This document shows, piece by piece, positions 8,318 through 16,606 of a DNA stretch of 64,000 bases. The position numbers and the translations under genes were made by a program. How positions within the stretch are numbered: position 1 is the stretch's first letter; every line of letters begins with the position of its first letter. This DNA comes from Fictibacillus phosphorivorans (GTDB taxonomy: Bacteria > Bacillota > Bacilli > Bacillales > Fictibacillaceae), in NCBI RefSeq assembly GCF_023715845.1, contig NZ_JAMBOR010000011.1:1-64000 (forward strand), in the 5' to 3' direction. The notes below the pieces were generated by a model. The model saw nothing but the letters and a program-made list of their open reading frames with translations, was not told the DNA's origin and made no database searches.

Positions 8318-9037
8318 TCAACTCTCCTTATCTAAAAGCTTTCTGGCACCTTTATCCGCAAGCACAGTAACATGTGGATGATTGATTAAGGCTGTTGCAG
8401 GAATATCTTTATTTAACGAGCCTTTAAATAGCTCTTTTACAGCATTCGCTTTTCTCTCACCTATTGCGAGCAGGAGTATTTCCCTGCTTTCCAATATGGT
8501 TCCAATCCCCATCGTAATCGCTTGTTTAGGCTGTTCACTGTCCACAAAATATTTAGCATTCGCTTTAAGCGTGGATTCTGTTAGCTCAACAACGTGTGTT
8601 CTAGCATCAAAACTGGTACCTGGTTCATTAAAACCGATATGACCGTTCTCACCGATCCCTAACACTTGCAGATCGATACCGCCGATCTCTTTGATCAATT
8701 GTTCATATCTCCTGCACTCTTCTGTTAAATTTTCAGCTTCTCCGTCTGGAATATGTGTTTGATCTTTAGGAATATCAATATGCTGGAATAAGTTCTCCTC
8801 CATGTATTCATGGTATGTTATAGAGCCCACATATTCATCAAGGTTAACAGTGTGTATATGACGGAAAGTTTGATTGCTCTCTTTACTATATTTTGAAAGG
8901 TAACGGTACATGCCTAGAGGCGTTTTACCGGTAGCGAGACCAAGAACGAGCTTTTTAGCTGATTTTATCTTTGCAAATAAGATTTCTGCCGCTATTCTGC
9001 TAAGCTCCTCTTCATTTGAAACAGATAGTAGTTTCAA
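8318..9037 (-). CDS. nagB: Glucosamine-6-phosphate deaminase
   Basis: NagB converts glucosamine-6-P to fructose-6-P and ammonia. Visible motifs are the phosphate loop LGLATGKTPLGMYR, the active-site segment HTVNLDEYVG, and the catalytic loop IGENGHIGFNEPG. The best start is a TTG at 9037, six nt after AAGGAGG. It gives the normal family N-terminus (KLLSVSNEEELSRIA) and overlaps the nagA stop by 4 bp, implying translational coupling. An upstream ATG would add 14 residues that do not fit the family. The product is 239 residues. Confidence 0.94.
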   Translation of the reverse strand: MKLLSVSNEEELSRIAAEILFAKIKSAKKLVLGLATGKTPLGMYRYLSKYSKESNQTFRHIHTVNLDEYVGSITYHEYMEENLFQHIDIPKDQTHIPDGEAENLTEECRRYEQLIKEIGGIDLQVLGIGENGHIGFNEPGTSFDARTHVVELTESTLKANAKYFVDSEQPKQAITMGIGTILESREILLLAIGERKANAVKELFKGSLNKDIPATALINHPHVTVLADKGARKLLDKES

Positions 9038-10221
9038 ACTTGCTCCTCCTTTCTTTGGTACGCAAGTTCTCCTCGACAAAAAGTCATAAATACCTCATGA
9101 TCTTCTGTTAAAACCGTGATATCCGCATCTTTTCCTTTTGTCAGACTTCCCTTTTTGTCATAGATGTTTAATTCTTTAGCAGCGTTTACGCTTGTCATTT
9201 TAACAATATCGGCTATGGAACAACCTGTATAATCCATCATGTTCTTCACTGCATCTTTCATGCTTAAAATACTGCCTGCAAGTGTTCCATCTTCTAAGTA
9301 AGCTCTACCGTTTTCCACCGTAACTTGTTGACCGCCTAATGTATACGACCCTGCACCTAATCCTTTCGCGCGCATGGAATCAGTAATTAGTATTGTACGG
9401 TTTGATCCCGTAGACTGATAAGCGAGGTTTATCATTTCAGGGCTCGCATGCACTCCGTCAACTATCATCTCAACGTTTAATTCCTTCTGAATGAGTGCTG
9501 CACCTGCAACTCCAGGGTCTCTATGATGCATCCCTCTCATACCATTAAATAAGTGCGTAACATGTGAGATACCCGATCTAATCCCTTCCTTAACTTCTTC
9601 AAAAGTACTGTCACTATGACCAATTGAAGCGATAATGCCATTACTAGATAGATAAGAAGCTAGTTCATATCCATTCTCCATCTCAGGAGCCAGCGTCACT
9701 AACCTGATCTGATTCTGAGCTTTTTCTTGCCACTGTTTAAATAATTTTATATTCGGGGTTTCAATAAATTCTTTTGGCTGTGCACCCGCACGCTTTGGAC
9801 AGATAAATGGTCCTTCCAAATGGATTCCCACGATCTCAGCTGAACCAGGCTTTTGTTTTTCTATAAAAAAAGCAGTTTGTGATAGAGCATTCTCAATATG
9901 AAGAGGGTTTTCCGTCATCGTTGTCGCTAAAAATGACGTTGTACCTTCAGCAGGCAATGCTTTTGCCATAATGGATAATACTTCATCCGTTCCATCCATC
10001 ACATCTGCACCTGACGCTCCATGAATATGGACATCAATCATACCTGGCATTATTATTGAGCCTGTAGGCATCTTATACGTCTCTGCCTCTTGCTCTTCCG
10101 TTAAAGGGTTTTCTCTTCCCACGTATTCAATCTGTCCATTAGCGATCAGAAGATAGCCCTGTTCTACCAGTGAGCCATTCTCATCTATATAATCTCCCTG
10201 CAATAAAACTTGTGATTTCAT
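9034..10221 (-). CDS. nagA: N-acetylglucosamine-6-phosphate deacetylase
   Basis: NagA removes acetate from GlcNAc-6-P, the common product of NagE uptake and of MurQ. It is an amidohydrolase-fold protein of 395 residues. The metal site begins with PGMIDVHIHGASG; then come the glutamate segment GIHLEGPF, the histidines in SIGHSDSTFEE and VTHLFNGMRG, and the catalytic Asp in ILITDSMRAKG. The ATG at 10221 lies 6 nt after AAGGGGA; a GTG two codons earlier is less well placed. It is the first gene of nagA-nagB-nagR, with a NagR operator about 45 bp upstream. Confidence 0.95.
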   Translation of the reverse strand: MKSQVLLQGDYIDENGSLVEQGYLLIANGQIEYVGRENPLTEEQEAETYKMPTGSIIMPGMIDVHIHGASGADVMDGTDEVLSIMAKALPAEGTTSFLATTMTENPLHIENALSQTAFFIEKQKPGSAEIVGIHLEGPFICPKRAGAQPKEFIETPNIKLFKQWQEKAQNQIRLVTLAPEMENGYELASYLSSNGIIASIGHSDSTFEEVKEGIRSGISHVTHLFNGMRGMHHRDPGVAGAALIQKELNVEMIVDGVHASPEMINLAYQSTGSNRTILITDSMRAKGLGAGSYTLGGQQVTVENGRAYLEDGTLAGSILSMKDAVKNMMDYTGCSIADIVKMTSVNAAKELNIYDKKGSLTKGKDADITVLTEDHEVFMTFCRGELAYQRKEEQV

Positions 10222-10266
10222 GTCCACTCCCCTTTTATCACTTTATGTCAAGCGTATCATTGTTAT

Positions 10267-10284
10267 GACTAGTTGTCTATACCA
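10267..10284 (-). promoter_or_regulatory. NagR operator (dre) before nagA
   Basis: Read on the minus strand this is TGGTATAGACAACTAGTC, very close to the known B. subtilis dre core (TGGTATAGACAA). The same 18 bp occur again at 13811-13828 upstream of nagZ. The site is 46 bp before the nagA start. Confidence 0.85.
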
Positions 10285-10299
10285 GTCAGAAGATTCAAT

Positions 10300-10332
10300 T
10301 AAAAAGCTAAGGCCCCAATTTCGACCTTAGCT
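10300..10332 (-). terminator. Terminator of nagZ-namZ
   Basis: The stem AGCTAAGG/CCTTAGCT (10305-10312 with 10325-10332) is followed by a T-run on the minus strand. It lies just after the namZ stop and separates the nagZ-namZ unit from nagA. Confidence 0.85.
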
Positions 10333-10339
10333 CCCTTCC

Positions 10340-11602
10340 CTAATAAAGCAAGTATTTCTTTCTTACCTTTTTAAAATCTCTTAATTCATCTTGATAACGA
10401 TCAACGATCTCTTCGACAGAGTTTCCGGATTCAATAGCCTCTCTAACCCATCCGTTTCCAATAAGAAGATCAAAGAAAGATTTACCTGCACTGTCTTCTG
10501 CACGGAAAGCAAAATCTTGAGGATACATGTCATGAATTGCTTTTACTAATGTAATTCCTGTTAACACAGGTTGAAATAAATTTTCATCTGTTACATGTAT
10601 TTCGACTCCATGAGAAAGGGTTCCGGCATGCTTAGAGATTGATGGTATGAAAGAAGCAGAACGAAACTTCACACCCGGAAGTGCCTGTTCGTTTAACGCC
10701 TGAGCAAGAGCATCCCCATTGATAAAAGGAGCACCGATCAATTCGAAAGGTTTGGTTGTACCACGACCTTCTGAAACATTCGTCCCTTCAATTAAAGCGG
10801 AACCAGGATAAACGAGCGCTGTATCTTTTGTTGGCATATTTGGAGATGGGAGTACCCACTCAAGTCCGCTGTCCTCATAGTTCCAAGATCTCTTCCAGCC
10901 TTTCATTTTTACTACTTTTAAATCAGCTCCGATGTTGAACTCTTTATTAAATAATTTTGCAAGTTCACCTACTGTCATCCCGTGTCTTAACGGAATAGGG
11001 TAAAGCCCTACGAATGATGAATAGTTTGGATCCAATACTGGTCCATCCACTTGTTCCCCTCCAAGTGGATTAGGTCTATCTAACACTACAAATTGAATAT
11101 TGTTTTCTTTAGCAGCTTCCATTGCATAAGCCATGGTATAGATATAAGTGTAGAATCGAGTACCTACATCTTGGATATCAAAAACTAATACATCGATTCC
11201 TTCAAGCATCTCAGGGGTAGGTTTCTTCGTCTCACCGTATAAACTATATACAGGAAGGCCTGTTTTAGGGTCGATATAGAATTCTACATACTGACCAGCT
11301 TGCTCACTTCCTCTAACACCGTGTTCCGGGCCGTATAACGCCTTTAATTCGATATCCGGGTGATTGTACAGAACATCCACGATACTGTTCAAATCACGAT
11401 CAACACCTGTTGGATTTGTGATCAAACCTACATTTTTCCCTTCTAAAAGAGATACCTGATCCCTCATAAGTACTTCAAGACCCGTCTTAAAATTTTGTCT
11501 ATGTTTCAAGTTTTCACCTTTTGTTGCGTTAAGTATTTGCGTTCCAGGGAAAATACTTGAAAACAAAAGAAGTACTGCGAAAAACAATCCCCATTTTTTC
11601 AT
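10340..11602 (-). CDS. namZ: Exo-beta-N-acetylmuramidase NamZ (DUF1343)
   Basis: This is a secreted protein of the former DUF1343 family, whose B. subtilis member (YbbC, NamZ) removes MurNAc from the non-reducing end of peptidoglycan glycans. The signal peptide is KKWGLFFAVLLLFSSIFPG. Family landmarks include NVGLITNPTG, ALYGPEHGVRG, DIQDVGTRFYTYIYTM, VVLDRPNPLGG, and EGTNVSEGRGTTKPFE. The length of 420 residues is standard. The ATG at 11602 follows GGAGGAGAAAAG; an upstream in-frame start would overlap nagZ. It works with NagZ, which removes the preceding GlcNAc. Confidence 0.92.
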   Translation of the reverse strand: MKKWGLFFAVLLLFSSIFPGTQILNATKGENLKHRQNFKTGLEVLMRDQVSLLEGKNVGLITNPTGVDRDLNSIVDVLYNHPDIELKALYGPEHGVRGSEQAGQYVEFYIDPKTGLPVYSLYGETKKPTPEMLEGIDVLVFDIQDVGTRFYTYIYTMAYAMEAAKENNIQFVVLDRPNPLGGEQVDGPVLDPNYSSFVGLYPIPLRHGMTVGELAKLFNKEFNIGADLKVVKMKGWKRSWNYEDSGLEWVLPSPNMPTKDTALVYPGSALIEGTNVSEGRGTTKPFELIGAPFINGDALAQALNEQALPGVKFRSASFIPSISKHAGTLSHGVEIHVTDENLFQPVLTGITLVKAIHDMYPQDFAFRAEDSAGKSFFDLLIGNGWVREAIESGNSVEEIVDRYQDELRDFKKVRKKYLLY

Positions 11603-11615
11603 CTTTTCTCCTCCT

Positions 11616-13694
11616 CTATTCATAACCTAAACCATGTCCAAACGGATAAAGTACCGAATCAGCATCTCTATAAATCGTTACCGGTAGCTTTCCTGACGGA
11701 TTATTTAAACCAAAAATCGTTTCTGTCGTAGCTTTGAAGCTAGCATCTCTGAAACCATATTGTGTGATATAAGCCGTAACATCAGGGAAAGCCATAATGT
11801 CATATGGATTTCTAATTCCTACAGCAACCGTCTTATCAGGCGCAGCCTGTATAACCTGATTTACCATCTGCATTTGAGGAGACGATGGTAAACGGCCAGA
11901 TACATTGGATGTATATGTTCCAAGCACGACTAAATCAGCATTTATTACTTTTGTTAACTGTTCTTGATTTAGTGGTTTATCGGCTTTGATTAATTCAACA
12001 GATGAGTGATGAGCAGCAAGGGCGTCTCTTAGATTTTCACTATAGGTGTATCCGATTATTATAATGGAATCTAGGTTTGTTTTATCTACAGGCAACAACC
12101 CATTGTTTTGAACTAAAGTAACTGATTTCCGAGCTACTTCTTGTTCAATTTCTTTATGCTGTAGGTTTCCAACGACTTCTTCAGCATGTTCAATCTTTTC
12201 TTCTATTGGAGTCTCTTTCACTTGTTTGTAAATTCCACGCTTCGCTTTTAATGTCAAAAGCCTTTCAACAGACTGGTCTAATCTTTGTTCCGTAATTTCA
12301 CCTCGTTCTACTGCTTCATATAATCCAGATGCTACTTCTTCTAAACCTACAGGCATTAAGATAATATCTGTTCCCGCATTTACTGCCCGGATGACTGCAT
12401 CGATTGGACCAAAGTGATCAGCAATCGCCTTCATATTTAACGCATCCGTAGAAATGACACCATCAAATCCCATTTCATTTCTCATTAGGTTTGTAAGGAC
12501 TTCATAAGACAATGTTGCAGGAAGCGCGATTTCTGTTCCGTCCTTTTTGGAAATAACAGTTGTCGGATCAATCTTAGGGAACGTAACATGTGCTGTCATG
12601 ATCGCATCTATACCTTCATTCATGACCTGTTGGAAAGGATAAAGTTCAACTTCTAAAAGACGCTCTTTATCATGCGGAACAGAAGGCAAGCCTAAATGTG
12701 AATCTGTTGCCGTATCACCGTGACCAGGAAAGTGCTTTGCAGTTGCTGCCATACCTGAGTTTTGCAGACCTTTTGTATAAGAGGTTCCTAAGTCCGCAAC
12801 AAGCTGCGGGTCTTCACCAAACGAACGAACTCCAATAACCGGGTTATCAGGGTTGTTATTTACATCTAAAACAGGTGCTAAGTTCATATTAATTCCTAAT
12901 GCATGCAACTCTGACCCGATTGCATGTCCGACAGATTCCGCCAGTTCCGTTGATCTTGTTGCACCAAGCGCCATATTTCCTGGGAAATCGGTACCGCTCT
13001 GCAAACGTGTCACAATTCCTCCCTCTTGGTCGATTGAAAGGAGTAAACCATAGTCCTCGTTAGCCTTTTTATATTCATCGACAAGTCTAACAGTCTGTTC
13101 TGTTGTTACCACATTTTCACTGAATAAAATGACTCCACCAAGATGATATTTCTTAATTAGATCTCTTATCTCATCATTCATTTCTGTAACAGGCTGTCCA
13201 TTCCAGTTACGGAAGTCAGGCATCAGCATCTGTCCCACTTTTTCTTTAACTGTCATTGATTTAATAGCTTTAGAAATCAGATCATATTTGCGATTCTTTT
13301 GTTTTTCAATTTTTGCTTTGCCGTGCTTAACATGAATACCTATTTTGTCGTATGTTTTTCCATTTGTGACAACAACAAATGTTTTACCATTTTTCCCGGT
13401 CAATGTAACAACTCCATCCTTTGAAACCGTTGCTACATTTTTATTCAATGATTTCCAATGTAGATTTTCTTTCACCTCAACATATTTACCGTTTTCGTAA
13501 GCAAATAATGCTGAGAGATCCAGGGTATTCCCTTTAATTTCATCATCCAGCTGTGGCAAATTTTGTGCAATGATCAAACAGCCGTTATTCCCTTTTTTCG
13601 CAGAAACAGAGTCGTTTACCCCTAATCCTCTAAACAAAGGAATGAGCAATACAGCCACTAAAACTAAAAAACGAATTGTTTTATATGTGTTCAC
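11616..13694 (-). CDS. nagZ: Secreted beta-N-acetylglucosaminidase NagZ (GH3)
   Basis: NagZ cleaves GlcNAc from muropeptides and glycan fragments outside the cell. The GTG start lies after GAGGAGGCTAGGAAA. A signal peptide spans residues 1-32. Residues 55-125 or so look like an extra beta-rich Ig/BIG2-like domain (LNKNVATVSKDGVVTLTG). The GH3 barrel follows, with the His-Asp motif KHFPGHGDTATDSH at 320-333 (His333 is the acid-base pair member in this family) and the nucleophile Asp417 in VISTDALNM. A second GH3 C-terminal domain ends near residue 690. B. subtilis NagZ (YbbD) is about 640 residues, so the N-terminus is longer here. It is the first gene of an operon with namZ. A cre and a dre lie upstream. 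Confidence 0.92.
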   Translation of the reverse strand: MNTYKTIRFLVLVAVLLIPLFRGLGVNDSVSAKKGNNGCLIIAQNLPQLDDEIKGNTLDLSALFAYENGKYVEVKENLHWKSLNKNVATVSKDGVVTLTGKNGKTFVVVTNGKTYDKIGIHVKHGKAKIEKQKNRKYDLISKAIKSMTVKEKVGQMLMPDFRNWNGQPVTEMNDEIRDLIKKYHLGGVILFSENVVTTEQTVRLVDEYKKANEDYGLLLSIDQEGGIVTRLQSGTDFPGNMALGATRSTELAESVGHAIGSELHALGINMNLAPVLDVNNNPDNPVIGVRSFGEDPQLVADLGTSYTKGLQNSGMAATAKHFPGHGDTATDSHLGLPSVPHDKERLLEVELYPFQQVMNEGIDAIMTAHVTFPKIDPTTVISKKDGTEIALPATLSYEVLTNLMRNEMGFDGVISTDALNMKAIADHFGPIDAVIRAVNAGTDIILMPVGLEEVASGLYEAVERGEITEQRLDQSVERLLTLKAKRGIYKQVKETPIEEKIEHAEEVVGNLQHKEIEQEVARKSVTLVQNNGLLPVDKTNLDSIIIIGYTYSENLRDALAAHHSSVELIKADKPLNQEQLTKVINADLVVLGTYTSNVSGRLPSSPQMQMVNQVIQAAPDKTVAVGIRNPYDIMAFPDVTAYITQYGFRDASFKATTETIFGLNNPSGKLPVTIYRDADSVLYPFGHGLGYE

Positions 13695-13715
13695 TTTCCT
13701 AGCCTCCTCTAATTT

Positions 13716-13729
13716 TGGTAGCGCTTTCT
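13716..13729 (-). promoter_or_regulatory. Probable cre site before nagZ
   Basis: The minus-strand sequence AGAAAGCGCTACCA matches 12 of 14 positions of a cre, including the central AGCGCT. It lies about 20 bp before the nagZ GTG, similar to the placement of the murP cre. Confidence 0.45.
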
Positions 13730-13810
13730 TTCTTTGACACTTTTCGGTAGAAAAAAGGAGGTTCCTGTCACTTGATGTAAAAACAGAACTTAAGTCCTTT
13801 TAATTACTAG

Positions 13811-13828
13811 GACTAGTTGTCTATACCA
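13811..13828 (-). promoter_or_regulatory. NagR operator (dre) before nagZ
   Basis: The 18 bp are identical to the site before nagA (10267-10284) and read TGGTATAGACAACTAGTC on the minus strand. It lies 117 bp before the nagZ start. It places the secreted hydrolases under the same repressor as the catabolic genes. Confidence 0.85.
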
Positions 13829-13962
13829 ATTTTAAATATACTTTTTCTTAGGTAAAATAGCCTCATGTTAAAGCTCCCTCCTCTATGGACAAAGCTTTTA
13901 GTAAGTCATTTTAATATATTGTTAGAAATGAAAATATATTTATTCAATATTAGTGAAAAAGC

Positions 13963-13991
13963 TTGCGGCCTATTTTTCAACCATATATAAT
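13963..13991 (+). promoter_or_regulatory. Sigma-A promoter of tRNA-Ala
   Basis: A -35 TTGCGG and a perfect -10 TATAAT are separated by 17 bp. The -10 ends 21 bp before the tRNA 5' end. Confidence 0.75.
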
Positions 13992-14012
13992 TCTATTTGT
14001 TAGCACATTTAT

Positions 14013-14088
14013 GGGGGCTTAGCTCAGCTGGGAGAGCGTTTGGCTGGCAGCCAAAAGGTCAGCGGTTCGATCCCGCTAGTCTCCACCA
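14013..14088 (+). tRNA. tRNA-Ala (GGC anticodon)
   Basis: The 76-nt sequence folds as a full cloverleaf. The acceptor stem is GGGGGCT paired with AGTCTCC with two G-T wobbles. The anticodon stem TTTGG/CCAAA encloses the loop CTGGCAG with anticodon GGC. The T arm is AGCGG-TTCGATC-CCGCT, and CCA is encoded. The 3' half plus terminator is repeated at 19174, marking this gene as an integration site. Confidence 0.95.
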
Positions 14089-14127
14089 TGCATAACAGTC
14101 AAAAACCCTTGAGGAATCAAGGGTTTT
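14044..14127 (+). repeat. Left copy of the tRNA-Ala direct repeat (att-like)
   Basis: Positions 14044-14100 are identical to 19174-19230 (57 bp, offset 5130). With two mismatches the match continues through the terminator to 14127. It starts inside the anticodon loop. Confidence 0.9.
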
Positions 14128-14136
14128 GTTTTTTTA
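14101..14136 (+). terminator. tRNA-Ala terminator
   Basis: AAAACCCTTGA and TCAAGGGTTTT pair around a short loop and are followed by T residues. A copy with two base changes lies at 19231-19257. Confidence 0.85.
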
Positions 14137-14509
14137 TAATGGGCAAACTTTTATTGAATAAAATTGTTAAATAGTATAGGTTCACCTTTCCATTTTCTTT
14201 TGGGATATATGTTCTCTTTACGGGACTTGGATTGTACCTATTTTCTTTTAACTGAGTATATAACTCGTTTAAGAATTCCTTTTCTCCGTAGTTCATAACG
14301 ATTTCTTCAATCGTTTGACCATCTATTCCCCCACTACCTTTCTTCCTTTTCACACGTTTCCATGCTTCTAGCAATATATCGGGACGATATACTTTATCAT
14401 ATAATGCATGAAACTTACGTTTCGGATTATCCTTGGCACAAAGATATAGTGTCTTCCAAAGTTCTTGAGCTTTTACATCGGTGTAGTTAGCTAATTTGAT
14501 AGCATTCAC
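14117..14509 (-). pseudogene. Group II intron reverse transcriptase, N-terminal fragment
   Basis: The 130-residue frame begins with the N-terminal part of an LtrA-type reverse transcriptase/maturase: KFHALYDKVYRPDILLEAWK, then KRKKGSGGIDGQTIEEI (RT-0/RT-1 region) and SPVKRTYIPKENGK. After that lysine the family similarity stops. The last 20-25 residues are junk read out of A+T-rich DNA, and the frame ends inside the tRNA-Ala terminator repeat. The catalytic YADD palm, the maturase domain and intron domains V-VI are all missing. A full protein is usually over 400 residues. It cannot be active; the element was cut when the left boundary of the island formed or later. Confidence 0.9.
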
Positions 14510-14992
14510 TCACTCTTACCTCCTTCGAACACATGAACAAATTAGAGGTCCTTCCCTATGTCATGTTGTGTTGTCATGATAATCATTAGTACTATGACCT
14601 CCTCCGACTCCCTCTTTACATTCCACCATTTCGCTAATGCTTATAGGCTTTCTCTCTCCTCAGTGAGGGTAAAGAAGGGTCTCCCCAGTTCCGTTAACTA
14701 CTTTCTTTACATGTCGCTCCCCATACCCCGAGAGATTCTTCGGTGTTGTTCCAAGTTCTGTACACCTTCCATGGTCTTCACCCTTTATCGCAAGGTTCGA
14801 CTTCTCTTTGTCCTGTTTCCAGGTTGCCTTTGTCGTGACGGCAGGATTCACTTTATGTTACAACCTGTAAAGTTGCATCACAGGACTTCAACCTTAGGAT
14901 TTCTCCACCAGTTGCCTGTTAGCTACTAGGCGACTTGGTTCTTACCTAGACTGGACTTTCACCAGTTAGCAATTAACGGCTTGCCTGGGCAC
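14510..14992 (-). mobile_element. Group II intron 5' RNA region (relic)
   Basis: Read on the minus strand, the sequence from 14992 begins GTGCCCAGGCAAGCC and continues with the segments GGTGAAAGTCCAGTCTAGG and AACTGGTGGAGAAATCCTAAG, typical of the domain I core of bacterial group II introns. It leads directly to the reverse transcriptase start, preceded by GAAGGAGGTAAG. With the fragment at 14117-14509 it forms one truncated intron of about 0.8 kb. The 5' end lies 12 nt beyond the stem of the terminator at 15005-15034. Insertion just behind terminators is known for one class of these introns; I cannot assign the class. Confidence 0.8.
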
Positions 14993-14998
14993 GCCAAT

Positions 14999-15034
14999 AA
15001 AAAAGTGCACTTCTCCTTCTGAAGAAATGCACTC
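14999..15034 (-). terminator. Terminator of the serine hydrolase operon
   Basis: A 13-bp stem (15022-15034 with 15005-15017, two G-T pairs, 4-nt loop) is followed on the minus strand by six T residues. The intron relic begins 12 nt further on. Confidence 0.9.
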
Positions 15035-15071
15035 GGTCCTGAAAAAACTTCAATACAGGAATGCTAGCCAT

Positions 15072-16559
15072 TTAGTCCGTCAATTCAGAAAGTGATGGAG
15101 ATAAAAAGTTCCTCTTTGAAGATCTGTAAAATACTCTGAAACTGTTAACCAAATACGTTACATTTATTAGCGATAATACTGCAAGCCATATGATTATAGA
15201 TGGCATGGTAGTCCATAGTCCAAACCAAGGTACAACCCTTCCAGCACCAATAAATGTAGTAATTGGTGAAAGGAATAAGAGAATCCAAATAGGTAGCAGT
15301 CTAATGACCGATGAAAGAATCAATTTTCCAAAGGTGATGCTTTTTTTAATCCTATTGATACGGAACACAGATCTTACACCCCAAAATGAGGTAGTAATCA
15401 CCAGTAGAATCATAACAATCTCCATGTTTCTACTATTAAAATAAGAACTTTCGACCGTTTTACCGTTTATAATCCGAGCGATCCCATCAATAAAAGCTGC
15501 ATAATCGACAAAAGCATTTAAACCAGAGTTAAACATCATTGTGATGCCCAAATGTTGATCCAAATATATTGTTTCTTCCGATTTGTACGTCCAAAAAATT
15601 CCGCTATGCGAAATCGTTCGACCCCACTCTTTATTATCTTTTGCCATCCATCCAATTCCATATTGGCTGACAGGTCCAGATGAATGATATTTTCCCATAA
15701 GCTCTGGGCTAAGAAGATGGTCATTATATTGGGCAAACATCCATTTTGCCATGTCATCTGCAGTTGAAATTATCCCGGCAGGACCCTCAATAAACCAAGA
15801 TGGCTCGGATTTACTTACAGCATGGCCGAACATTATAAAATGCCCACGCGGTATGGCAGAATTCTCATTGATTTGTTGTGAATTATTGAGGTTGAAGGAA
15901 TGGCTCATCCCTAGTTTGTAAAAGATATTATTTTCCAAGTAACTGGAGAAACTCTGTCCACTAACTTTCTCCACGAGAAGAGCTAAATATTGATAATTAG
16001 GATTGTGGTAGCTATAAGATGTTCCAGGATTACTAGAAAGCCGAACCTTATTCAACGTTTGGTTAATCTCTTGGAGCGATACATACTGAGGGAAATTCGT
16101 CATGTCAGGATCAACTTTATCATTAAGGCCGCTTGTCTGATTCAACAAATCCCTGACTTTAATACTGTAAACACGTTCGTCTTTAGGTGAGATCTCGGGA
16201 AAATATGATGTGTATGGTGCATCAAGGTCAATTAGTCCTTTATCCACCAGCTGCAAGACGGCGAGTGCCGTAAAAGATTTACTTAAAGAAGCAATAGGAA
16301 ATGGGGTTCTACTTGTGATAGCGCGGCCATCTGAAGATGAACCGTAACCTTTTGTATAAAACACCCCATCTTTATTGGATATTGCAAGAGCAGCACCCTT
16401 TATATGATTTACTTTCATATTACTTTTGACATAATCATCGATTTTTTGTAGGATTTCAGTTTTTTTTCGAACTTCAATGGCAGAAACAGGTTTTAACCAG
16501 ATTGACAACATGAGTAAAAAACTCATACATAAACATAATATCTTTTGCACGCTTTTCAT
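15072..16559 (-). CDS. Beta-lactamase-family serine hydrolase with membrane tail
   Basis: The 495-residue protein has a signal peptide (residues 1-27). The class C beta-lactamase/PBP4-type fold follows, with the nucleophile motif SLSK at 91-94, the YHN form of the Tyr-x-Asn motif (YSYHNPNY), and HSG (TISHSGIF) in the third position. The last 110 residues contain about three hydrophobic segments, so the catalytic domain is anchored at the outer face. Such proteins act as D-aminopeptidases, esterases or penicillin-recognising enzymes; the substrate here is unknown. The ATG follows AAGGAGTGCTAAT. It lies 47 bp behind the kinase gene and so is probably co-transcribed with, or controlled by, the two-component system. 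Nothing shows that it destroys an antibiotic. Confidence 0.85.
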   Translation of the reverse strand: MKSVQKILCLCMSFLLMLSIWLKPVSAIEVRKKTEILQKIDDYVKSNMKVNHIKGAALAISNKDGVFYTKGYGSSSDGRAITSRTPFPIASLSKSFTALAVLQLVDKGLIDLDAPYTSYFPEISPKDERVYSIKVRDLLNQTSGLNDKVDPDMTNFPQYVSLQEINQTLNKVRLSSNPGTSYSYHNPNYQYLALLVEKVSGQSFSSYLENNIFYKLGMSHSFNLNNSQQINENSAIPRGHFIMFGHAVSKSEPSWFIEGPAGIISTADDMAKWMFAQYNDHLLSPELMGKYHSSGPVSQYGIGWMAKDNKEWGRTISHSGIFWTYKSEETIYLDQHLGITMMFNSGLNAFVDYAAFIDGIARIINGKTVESSYFNSRNMEIVMILLVITTSFWGVRSVFRINRIKKSITFGKLILSSVIRLLPIWILLFLSPITTFIGAGRVVPWFGLWTTMPSIIIWLAVLSLINVTYLVNSFRVFYRSSKRNFLSPSLSELTD

Positions 16560-16606
16560 ATTAGCACTCCTTAATCACTTGATAAGGCAATGCTAATTGA
16601 TAATTC

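Noticed and set aside
14558-14929. 123-residue ORF
   Set aside because: It runs antisense to the group II intron RNA core and has no independent support.
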